DNA of 5,174 bases from NCBI GenBank assembly GCA_018500005.2, contig JAHBAP020000130.1, forward strand, positions 1-5,174, given 5' to 3'. Positions within the stretch are counted from its first letter, which is position 1; every line of letters starts with the position of its first letter. Source of the DNA: Mycobacterium sp. Its GTDB lineage: Bacteria > Actinomycetota > Actinomycetes > Mycobacteriales > Mycobacteriaceae. Both the position numbers and the translations under genes were made by a program. Positions 1-4,553 of the stretch are shown piece after piece. Under the pieces are notes generated by a model, which searched no databases, was not told the DNA's origin, and saw only the letters and a program-made list of their open reading frames with translations.

Positions 1-96
1 AAGGCGGAGCACAAGACCGTGTCCGAGCTCGACCGTCAGCTGAACCTGAACGAGTCGGTGCTGCGGACCAAGGTGATGCGGACCGACAAGCACTGA
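1..96 (+). CDS. rpsF: 30S ribosomal protein bS6, C-terminal fragment
   Basis: This is the last 31 codons of an open frame that enters from outside the window and ends at TGA 94-96. The peptide contains TVSELDRQLNLNESVLRTKV and ends VMRTDKH, which I recognise as the C-terminus of mycobacterial bS6. The family protein is about 96 residues, so roughly two thirds of the gene lies upstream. bS6 binds the small-subunit platform together with bS18, whose gene is two genes downstream here. Gene order rpsF-ssb-rpsR-rplI supports the call. The 89 bases between this stop and ssb hold the ssb ribosome binding site and no other clear signal. The product call is firm; only the 5' part is missing. Confidence 0.93.
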   Translation, partial: KAEHKTVSELDRQLNLNESVLRTKVMRTDKH

Positions 97-174
97 CCAC
101 AGCGGATGAGACGCGGGCTGCCCAGTAGCTGTCAGGGCCACTACGTACGCTCGGTCTACATCCACTCACTTCCC

Positions 175-180
175 AGGAGG
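175..180 (+). promoter_or_regulatory. Ribosome binding site of ssb
   Basis: AGGAGG lies 5 bases before the GTG at 186. This strong Shine-Dalgarno match fixes the non-ATG start of ssb. Confidence 0.85.
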
Positions 181-185
181 ACCTT

Positions 186-704
186 GTGGCCGGTGACACG
201 ACCATCACCGTCGTCGGAAACCTGACGGCTGACCCCGAACTGCGGTTCACCCCGTCCGGTGCCGCCGTCGCCAACTTCACCGTGGCCTCGACGCCGCGTA
301 TCTACGACCGCCAGAGCGGGGAGTGGAAGGACGGCGAGGCGCTGTTCCTGCGCTGCAACATCTGGCGGGAGGCGGCCGAGAACGTCGCCGAGAGCCTCAC
401 CCGCGGCTCTCGGGTGATCGTGACCGGGCGGCTCAAGCAGCGCTCCTTTGAAACCAAAGAGGGCGAGAAGCGCACCGTCATGGAGGTCGAGGTCGACGAG
501 ATCGGCCCGTCCCTGCGCTATGCCACCGCCAAGGTCAACAAGGCCAACCGCGGTGGCGGTGGCGGCGGCGGCTTCGGCGCCGGCGCCCCCAGCGGCGGCG
601 GTGGCGGCGGACGCGGCAATACCGCTGCGGCGCAGGACGATCCGTGGGGCAGCGCGCCCGCATCGGGTTCGTTCGGCGGCAACGACGACGAACCGCCCTT
701 CTGA
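186..704 (+). CDS. ssb: Single-stranded DNA-binding protein SSB
   Basis: A 172-residue SSB that coats single-stranded DNA in replication, recombination and repair, and recruits partner proteins through its C-terminal tip. The OB-fold domain covers about residues 1-115 and begins [20 protein letters not shown], as in mycobacterial SSB. A glycine-rich linker follows at about 122-143, with two runs of consecutive glycines. The tail [14 protein letters not shown] leads to the acidic tip DDEPPF (167-172), the usual protein-docking motif. The GTG start is chosen because AGGAGG sits 5 bases upstream and because the family begins at this residue. The length is close to the roughly 164 residues known for M. 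tuberculosis; the extra residues are in the glycine linker. It lies between rpsF and rpsR, the standard order, and is probably cotranscribed with them. The linker, being low complexity, gives long shadow frames on the opposite strand. Confidence 0.97.
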   Translation: MAGDTTITVVGNLTADPELRFTPSGAAVANFTVASTPRIYDRQSGEWKDGEALFLRCNIWREAAENVAESLTRGSRVIVTGRLKQRSFETKEGEKRTVMEVEVDEIGPSLRYATAKVNKANRGGGGGGGFGAGAPSGGGGGGRGNTAAAQDDPWGSAPASGSFGGNDDEPPF

Positions 705-713
705 CATTTGACC

Positions 714-740
714 CGCGTCAGCCCTCACGAGGGAAGCGCG
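714..740 (+). other. Possible RNA hairpin between ssb and rpsR
   Basis: CGCG (714-717) can pair with CGCG (737-740), and CCCTC (722-726) with GAGGG (729-733), separated by a small asymmetric internal loop. No T-run follows, so it does not look like a terminator. It could affect message processing or the ssb/rpsR expression ratio, but no known motif is recognised. The tip loop would be tight unless the closing C-G pair opens. Confidence 0.25.
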
Positions 741-769
741 AACCATTCAGAGACGAAAGAGATTGACAG

Positions 770-1036
770 ATGGCTAAAGCCAAACCCACCAAGCGGCGTC
801 CCGCACCGGACAAGCCGATCAAAACCCGCAAGTGCGTGTTCTGCTCCAAGAAGGGCAAGGGGCAGGACATCGACTACAAGGACACCGCACTGCTGCGCAC
901 CTACATCAGCGAGCGCGGCAAGATCCGCGCCCGCCGGGTCACCGGGAACTGCGTGCAGCATCAGCGCGATGTCGCCATCGCCGTAAAGAACGCCCGCGAG
1001 GTTGCCTTGCTGCCGTTCACGTCGGCGACGCGATAG
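770..1036 (+). CDS. rpsR: 30S ribosomal protein bS18, zinc-binding form
   Basis: An 88-residue, very basic small-subunit protein that binds next to bS6 on the platform. The stretch [20 protein letters not shown] and the ending [12 protein letters not shown] are diagnostic of bS18. Residues Cys22-x-x-Cys25 (CVFC), plus Cys61 and His64 (NCVQH), mark the zinc-binding (C+) form. Mycobacteria also carry zinc-free paralogues induced in zinc limitation, so this should be the primary copy (rpsR1 type). It is slightly longer than the M. tuberculosis protein as I remember it (84 residues); the extra residues lie near the N-terminus and just after the CxxC. The ATG at 770 follows a modest AAAGAG (756-761) at 8 bases. 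It ends TAG, 15 bases before rplI, indicating one operon. Confidence 0.97.
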   Translation: MAKAKPTKRRPAPDKPIKTRKCVFCSKKGKGQDIDYKDTALLRTYISERGKIRARRVTGNCVQHQRDVAIAVKNAREVALLPFTSATR

Positions 1037-1051
1037 GAACGGGGCGAGAAG

Positions 1052-1507
1052 ATGAAGCTGATTCTTACCGCCGAGGTCGATCACCTCGGAGCCGCCGGCG
1101 ACACCGTCGAGGTCAAGGACGGCTACGGCCGCAACTTCCTGCTGCCCCGTGGGCTGGCTATCCCGGCCACCCGCGGTGCCCAGAAGCATGTTGACAGCGT
1201 CCGCCGGGCGCGCGACGCCAAGACCGTGCGGGATCGTGCGCACGCCGAGGAGATCAAGGCCGCCATCGCCGGTCTGGGCGCAGTCACGCTGGCCGTCAAG
1301 ACCCACGACTCCGGCAAGCTGTTCGGCTCGGTGACCGCCAACGACATCGTCATGGCGATCAAGAAAGCCGGCGGCCCCAACCTCGACAAGCGCACCGTGC
1401 GCCTGCCCAAGGCTCATATCAAGGAGACCGGCAGCCACACAGTCGCGGTGCACCTGCACCCGGAGGTCGATGTGGACGTCACCCTCGAGGTCGCGGCTCA
1501 GAGTTAG
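1052..1507 (+). CDS. rplI: 50S ribosomal protein bL9
   Basis: A 151-residue large-subunit protein that binds 23S rRNA near the base of the L1 stalk and reaches across the ribosome surface. The N-terminal domain (about 1-52) carries the family signature around residues 13-40: [20 protein letters not shown] followed by GLAIPAT. A long charged connecting helix covers about 45-75, rich in Arg, Lys and Glu. The C-terminal domain (about 77-149) includes GKLFGSVT, usual for the family. Length is normal for the family (about 147-152). The ATG at 1052 is preceded by a purine-rich GGGGCGAG (1041-1048). It is the last gene of the operon: an intrinsic terminator begins 18 bases after the stop. Confidence 0.97.
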   Translation: MKLILTAEVDHLGAAGDTVEVKDGYGRNFLLPRGLAIPATRGAQKHVDSVRRARDAKTVRDRAHAEEIKAAIAGLGAVTLAVKTHDSGKLFGSVTANDIVMAIKKAGGPNLDKRTVRLPKAHIKETGSHTVAVHLHPEVDVDVTLEVAAQS

Positions 1508-1525
1508 TACGACACGGTTGTACGG

Positions 1526-1566
1526 AATCCCCGGTGGTGGCCCAGGCCGCCCCGGGGATTTTCTTA
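1526..1566 (+). terminator. Intrinsic terminator after rplI
   Basis: AATCCCCGG (1526-1534) pairs perfectly with CCGGGGATT (1552-1560). The interior GGTGGCC (1536-1542) can pair with GGCCGCC (1545-1551) through one G-U pair and one bulged base. The stem runs into TTTTCTT. This is a textbook rho-independent terminator closing the rpsF-ssb-rpsR-rplI operon. It implies that dnaB has its own promoter in the 505-base gap. Confidence 0.85.
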
Positions 1567-1601
1567 TCCCGGTGGCGAATTCCGCGCGGCCGCCTGATCA
1601 C

Positions 1602-1625
1602 AGTTAACGCAATCCGCCGTTAACT
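1602..1625. repeat. Inverted repeat built on GTTAAC
   Basis: AGTTAACG (1602-1609) and CGTTAACT (1618-1625) form a perfect inverted repeat around an 8-base spacer. Each arm also contains the self-complementary GTTAAC. The shape suits a dimeric transcription factor operator. A smaller inverted repeat follows at once (GTTGC 1627-1631, GCAAC 1636-1640). No regulator is identifiable from the sequence. Confidence 0.45.
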
Positions 1626-1693
1626 CGTTGCCTACGCAACCGTCATGCAACACGCCCGAAACGGCAACTTGAACCGACACGCCGTCCGACTTC

Positions 1694-1812
1694 TCATCCA
1701 CAACCCCACAGGGCCGTTACCCTGCGTTTTACGTGGACAAACCCGAAATAAATTCACAGTGATCCACAAGTTATCCCCAGCCCGTCAACACCGTTGTGCG
1801 CAGGTATCCACA
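1694..1812. promoter_or_regulatory. Cluster of five DnaA-box-like 9-mers upstream of dnaB
   Basis: Each 9-mer differs at one position from the DnaA box TTATCCACA or its high-GC actinobacterial form TTGTCCACA. They are TCATCCACA (1694-1702), CGTGGACAA on + which reads TTGTCCACG on the other strand (1732-1740), TGATCCACA (1760-1768), TTATCCCCA (1771-1779) and GTATCCACA (1804-1812). Four point the same way. An AT-richer patch (about 1726-1760) lies between them. The cluster is about 200 bases before dnaB. It may let DnaA regulate helicase expression or titrate DnaA. It is not the chromosomal origin itself, which in mycobacteria lies beside dnaA/dnaN. Confidence 0.55.
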
Positions 1813-1947
1813 ACCCACTAACAGGTTGGTGAACAGGCCCGGTTTGCGCCGGTGCCAGCAACATCTAACGTTCCCCTGGGCGCTGGTGGCCGAGAGCTTC
1901 GGATTCCGTCGTTGTCGGTGCCGCAACTTATCGTTAATCGTGGTTGG

Positions 1948-1963
1948 TCGAACCTGCGTTCGA
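1948..1963. promoter_or_regulatory. Perfect mycobacterial SOS box (LexA site) before dnaB
   Basis: The 16-mer TCGAACCTGCGTTCGA matches the mycobacterial/Gram-positive LexA consensus TCGAAC-N4-GTTCGA at all twelve defined positions. The palindrome extends one further pair on each side at least: GGTCGAAC 1946-1953 with GTTCGACC 1958-1965. It is 49 bases before the dnaB ATG and downstream of a possible -10 hexamer TATCGT (1929-1934), so bound LexA could block initiation or early elongation. The same sequence would fold as a hairpin in the dnaB leader RNA, an alternative reading. Confidence 0.75.
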
Positions 1964-1990
1964 CCGCTGCGGTTGATGCCGAAGTGGCAG

Positions 1991-2000
1991 AGAAGGAGGT
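1991..2000 (+). promoter_or_regulatory. Ribosome binding site of dnaB, widely spaced
   Basis: AGAAGGAGGT is a near-perfect Shine-Dalgarno sequence, but its GGAGG core ends 13 bases before the ATG at 2013, longer than usual. No alternative in-frame start lies closer, and the protein begins MAVVDDL as in other mycobacterial DnaB proteins as I recall them, so the start is kept. Confidence 0.65.
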
Positions 2001-2012
2001 GCGGTAGACCCG

Positions 2013-3395
2013 ATGGCCGTCGTCGATGACCTTGGACAGCAAGGTGCCCCCTCGTCCCCGCCGGCTGAGGATTTCGGTCGCCAGCCCCCGCAGGACCTCG
2101 CCGCCGAGCAGTCCGTCCTGGGCGGCATGCTGCTGAGCAAGGACGCCATCGCCGACGTGCTCGAGCGTCTGCGCCCGGGGGACTTCTACCGGCCCGCTCA
2201 CCAGAACGTCTACGACGCCATCCTCGATCTGTACGGCCGCGGTGAACCGGCCGACGCCGTGACTGTGGCCGCCGAACTGGATCGCCGTGGACTGCTGCGC
2301 CGTATCGGCGGGGCGCCGTATCTGCACACCCTGATCTCGACGGTGCCCACCGCCGCCAACGCCGGCTACTACGCCGGCATCGTGGCGGAGAAGGCGCTGC
2401 TGCGCCGACTGGTGGAGGCCGGTACCCGGGTGGTGCAGTACGGCTACGCCGGTGCCGAGGGGGCCGATGTCAACGAGATCGTTGACCGCGCGCAGGCCGA
2501 GATCTACGACGTGACAGAGCGGCGCACCGCCGAGGACTACGTTGCCCTCGAGGAACTGCTGCAACCGACGATGGATGAGATCGACGCCATCGCCTCGCAG
2601 GGCGGCATCTCCCGCGGCGTGCCCACCGGTTTCGTCGAACTCGACGAGGTGACCAACGGTCTGCACCCGGGTCAGATGATCGTGGTGGCGGCCAGGCCGG
2701 GTGTCGGCAAGTCGACTCTGGGATTAGATTTTTTGCGCTCGTGCTCAATTAAGAACCGAATGTCCAGCGTGGTGTTCTCACTGGAAATGAGCAAGACCGA
2801 GATCGTCATGCGCATGCTCTCGGCCGAAGCGAAAATCAAACTGGCCGATATGCGTTCGGGCCGGATGAGCGATGACGACTGGACCCGGCTGGCCCGGCGG
2901 ATGAGCGAGATCAGTGAGGCGCCGCTATACATCGACGACTCCCCGAACCTGACCATGATGGAGATTCGTGCCAAGGCCCGCCGGCTCAAGCAGAAGACCG
3001 ATCTGCGGCTTGTCGTTATCGACTACCTCCAGCTGATGACGTCCGGTAAGAAAGTTGAGTCGCGTCAGCAGGAAGTCTCCGAGTTCTCCAGGCAGCTCAA
3101 GCTTTTGGCCAAGGAAATAGACGTACCCGTGGTGGCGATGAGCCAGCTGAACCGTGGCCCCGAGCAGCGCACCGACAAGAAGCCGATGCTGTCGGATCTC
3201 CGCGAGTCCGGCGCCATCGAGCAGGACGCCGACATGGTGATCCTGCTGCACCGGCCCGACGCCTTTGAGCGGGACGACCCGCGCGGGGGAGAGGCCGATC
3301 TGATTCTGGCCAAGCATCGCAACGGCCCGACGAAGACCATCACCGTCGCGCATCAGCTGCATCTGTCGCGGTTCACGAACATGGCGAGGCAGTAG
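2013..3395 (+). CDS. dnaB: Replicative DNA helicase DnaB, intein-free
   Basis: A 460-residue hexameric helicase that unwinds DNA ahead of the replication fork and works with primase. The N-terminal DnaB domain covers about residues 27-130 (QDLAAEQSVLGGMLLSKDAI at the start) and a linker helix region about 150-200. The RecA-like ATPase domain covers about 205-455. Its motifs are Walker A ARPGVGKST (227-235, Lys233), FSLEMS with catalytic Glu258, Walker B LVVIDYLQ (Asp337), SQLNRGPEQRTDK (from 377) and the KHRNGPT segment (434-440), with Arg436 a candidate arginine finger. Length is normal for an intein-free family member. Many mycobacterial dnaB genes carry inteins in the P-loop or in the RESG/IEQDAD segment (397-407); here both are uninterrupted, and the residue after ESG is Ala401. 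Just after the P-loop (2721-2762) codons turn AT-rich and include a rare TTA. LexA and DnaA-like sites lie upstream. A putative transposon end begins 5 bases after the stop. Confidence 0.98.
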   Translation: MAVVDDLGQQGAPSSPPAEDFGRQPPQDLAAEQSVLGGMLLSKDAIADVLERLRPGDFYRPAHQNVYDAILDLYGRGEPADAVTVAAELDRRGLLRRIGGAPYLHTLISTVPTAANAGYYAGIVAEKALLRRLVEAGTRVVQYGYAGAEGADVNEIVDRAQAEIYDVTERRTAEDYVALEELLQPTMDEIDAIASQGGISRGVPTGFVELDEVTNGLHPGQMIVVAARPGVGKSTLGLDFLRSCSIKNRMSSVVFSLEMSKTEIVMRMLSAEAKIKLADMRSGRMSDDDWTRLARRMSEISEAPLYIDDSPNLTMMEIRAKARRLKQKTDLRLVVIDYLQLMTSGKKVESRQQEVSEFSRQLKLLAKEIDVPVVAMSQLNRGPEQRTDKKPMLSDLRESGAIEQDADMVILLHRPDAFERDDPRGGEADLILAKHRNGPTKTITVAHQLHLSRFTNMARQ

Positions 3396-3413
3396 CCAGA
3401 TGTTGTCGAGATG

Positions 3414-3453
3414 CAACGAAGATTGACAAACAGTACTTCGTTGTTAAACAACG
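3414..3453. repeat. Two overlapping, mutually exclusive hairpins after dnaB
   Basis: CAACGAAG (3414-3421) is a perfect inverted match to CTTCGTTG (3436-3443). The second arm overlaps another perfect hairpin, CGTTGT (3439-3444), TAA, ACAACG (3448-3453). Only one can form at a time in RNA. No T-run follows, so neither is a normal terminator. On DNA they could instead be binding half-sites for TnsB near the element end. Confidence 0.5.
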
Positions 3454-3565
3454 TAGGGCTGCTCAGATAGGCGTTTAGTCCCGTTTGTACTGCTAGCGGC
3501 GGGTTTTCGTGATGGAAGCTTTGTCAAAGTAGCTGTCAAAGTAGGGCACCAGGCGATTTGTAAAC
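3424..3565 (+). repeat. Same-direction TGTNAAAC-like motifs, possible TnsB binding array
   Basis: Five related motifs face the same way: TGACAAAC (3424-3431), TGTTAAAC (3442-3449), TGTCAAAG (3522-3529), TGTCAAAG (3534-3541) and TGTAAAC (3559-3565). Two are part of an 11-base direct repeat, TGTCAAAGTAG, repeated with a 12-base period (3522-3532 and 3534-3544). GTAGGGC also occurs at both 3453-3459 and 3541-3547. Transposons of this superfamily carry several TnsB sites inside each end, so the pattern fits, but the motifs are short and degenerate. Confidence 0.4.
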
Positions 3566-3678
3566 GGTGTGACGAATTAAGGATCCCCTGAACTGCTACG
3601 ACGGTGAATTTAGCTCGGACGCCGGGGCTATCGGGGGCCTTGTGTAGGTTCTCACGGATCGTGGCGGAATCTCACAAG

Positions 3679-3706
3679 TGATGGCGGACTGATGGCGGAT
3701 CCGCCA
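3679..3706. repeat. TGATGGCGGA tandem repeat running into a 14-base palindrome
   Basis: TGATGGCGGA occurs at 3679-3688 and 3690-3699 (11-base period, about one helical turn). The second copy forms the left half of the perfect palindrome TGGCGGATCCGCCA (3693-3706). A further TGGCGGA lies at 3662-3668. The layout resembles an operator, about 110 bases before tnsA, and may control the transposase genes. No cognate regulator is visible. Confidence 0.5.
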
Positions 3707-3767
3707 AAGTCATGAGACACGCGGTCCGTTCGTTCAATGCCGTGGCGGCGGGGGAGGCCGTGTGACG

Positions 3768-3797
3768 ATCGGTTCACCGAGAGCAGTCTGAACCGAT
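3768..3797. repeat. Inverted repeat just upstream of tnsA
   Basis: ATCGGTTCA (3768-3776) and TGAACCGAT (3789-3797) are perfect inverted arms around 12 bases; the stem could extend by a G-U and a C-G pair. It ends 9 bases before the tnsA Shine-Dalgarno sequence, so it could be an operator or a leader hairpin that limits transposase translation. Confidence 0.5.
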
Positions 3798-3806
3798 TGC
3801 AAGGCC

Positions 3807-3815
3807 GAGGTGATC
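3807..3815 (+). promoter_or_regulatory. Ribosome binding site deciding the tnsA start
   Basis: GAGGTGATC matches nine consecutive bases of the sequence complementary to the 16S rRNA 3' end. Its GAGG core is 8 bases from the GTG at 3819, which favours that start. The alternative GTG at 3810 lies inside this sequence and would have only poor upstream pairing. Confidence 0.6.
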
Positions 3816-3818
3816 GCC

Positions 3819-4553
3819 GTGGGCTACCGCGAACGTCAGCCGCCACCAGTCACCGTCTCCTATCGGCGGTCGGATGATCTGAGCGAAGTCACGCGAGAGT
3901 GGCCGGCGGCCGGGATCGACGAACTCGCGGGTGCTGTGCCGTGGCGGTCCTTTCGGTGGTATCGGGGTCAGAAGCACTACTCGGGGACGTACTGGTCGAG
4001 TACCGTCGGCGGTCACGTCACCTATGAGTCGCGACTTGAGTTGTCGCGGCTGCTATTGGCCGACTTCGATGCCGAGGTTCGCCATATCGTTGCCCAGCCT
4101 TTTCTGCTCCGGGCGCGAGTAAACGGGAAGCTGCGCAGGCACGTTCCGGACTATCTGTTGATCGAGGACTCCGGTCCGGTCGTGGTGGACGTGAAGCCCG
4201 CTCGGCGGCTCGCCGATCCGAAAGTCGCCTTCACGTTCGGATGGACCCGCCAAGTCGTCGAGGAACGGGGTTGGCGTTTCGAGGTCGCGACGGAGTCTCC
4301 CGCGGTCGAGTTGGGAAATGTCAGATTCCTCGCTGGCTATCGCCGTAGCAGTCTGTTCTCGTTGGCGCTGTTGGAGCGAGTGCGGGCTGAAGTTGTCGAC
4401 GGCGCATCCCTTGGCCATGCCTTCGAATGCTTACCTGGTGAGTCACCGTCCTATGTCAAATCCGCTGTGCTGCATCTGCTTTGGCGGCGGGAATTACGGG
4501 CCGATCTCACCGAACCGCTCAGCGGACGAACACTATTGAGGAGGTTGCCATGA
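3819..4553 (+). CDS. tnsA: TnsA-like transposon endonuclease
   Basis: A protein of 244 residues (247 if translation starts at GTG 3810) resembling the endonuclease subunit that cuts transposon 5' ends in Tn7-type transposition. Numbering from 3819, the PD-(D/E)xK nuclease core is visible: YESRLE with Glu70 (and Glu74), then Asp111 in RHVPDYLL, then Asp124-Val-Lys126 in VVVDVKP. These parallel the Glu, Asp and Lys active-site residues of Tn7 TnsA (E63, D114, K132). The conserved RGWRFEVATE strand follows (about 150-159). The rest (about 165-244, basic and helical-looking) corresponds to the C-terminal domain that contacts the ATPase in Tn7. Tn7 TnsA is 273 residues, so length is reasonable. 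Its stop overlaps the next start (ATGA 4550-4553), showing translational coupling to the transposase. Nothing looks broken. The family call rests on motifs and context, not on a search. Confidence 0.82.
   Translation: MGYRERQPPPVTVSYRRSDDLSEVTREWPAAGIDELAGAVPWRSFRWYRGQKHYSGTYWSSTVGGHVTYESRLELSRLLLADFDAEVRHIVAQPFLLRARVNGKLRRHVPDYLLIEDSGPVVVDVKPARRLADPKVAFTFGWTRQVVEERGWRFEVATESPAVELGNVRFLAGYRRSSLFSLALLERVRAEVVDGASLGHAFECLPGESPSYVKSAVLHLLWRRELRADLTEPLSGRTLLRRLP
4538..4544 (+). promoter_or_regulatory. Ribosome binding site of tnsB inside tnsA
   Basis: GAGGAGG within the last codons of tnsA lies 5 bases before the ATG at 4550. With the ATGA overlap it fixes the tnsB start. Confidence 0.85.

Noticed and set aside
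725..1459. A 244-codon frame on the minus strand
   Set aside because: It lies antisense across rpsR and rplI, which are certain; long antisense frames are expected at high GC.
1796..2029. A 77-codon + strand frame before dnaB, beginning with GTG
   Set aside because: It overlaps the LexA site, the dnaB ribosome binding site and the dnaB start, has no good ribosome binding site, and gives an Arg/Cys-rich peptide with no family character.
1818..2666. A 282-codon frame on the minus strand
   Set aside because: It is antisense to the 5' half of dnaB and its control region; its composition is that of a shadow frame.
3423..3449. Promoter with a perfect TTGACA -35
   Set aside because: The best following hexamer, TTAAAC, is only 15 bases away and a poor -10; the TTGACA is better explained as part of the repeated TGTNAAAC-like motifs.
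3480..3507. Possible weak terminator: CCCG and CGGG followed by TTTT
   Set aside because: Only a 4-base stem around a 16-base loop; too weak to call as the dnaB terminator.
3396..3818. CRISPR array or guide RNA associated with the Tn7-like genes
   Set aside because: The repeats are 7-14 bases, irregularly spaced and without spacer-like units, so there is no support for an RNA-guided system in this window.
3652..4016. Minus-strand frames of 64 and 80 codons around the tnsA start
   Set aside because: No ribosome binding sites or family features; they are antisense to the tnsA leader and to the tnsA coding sequence.
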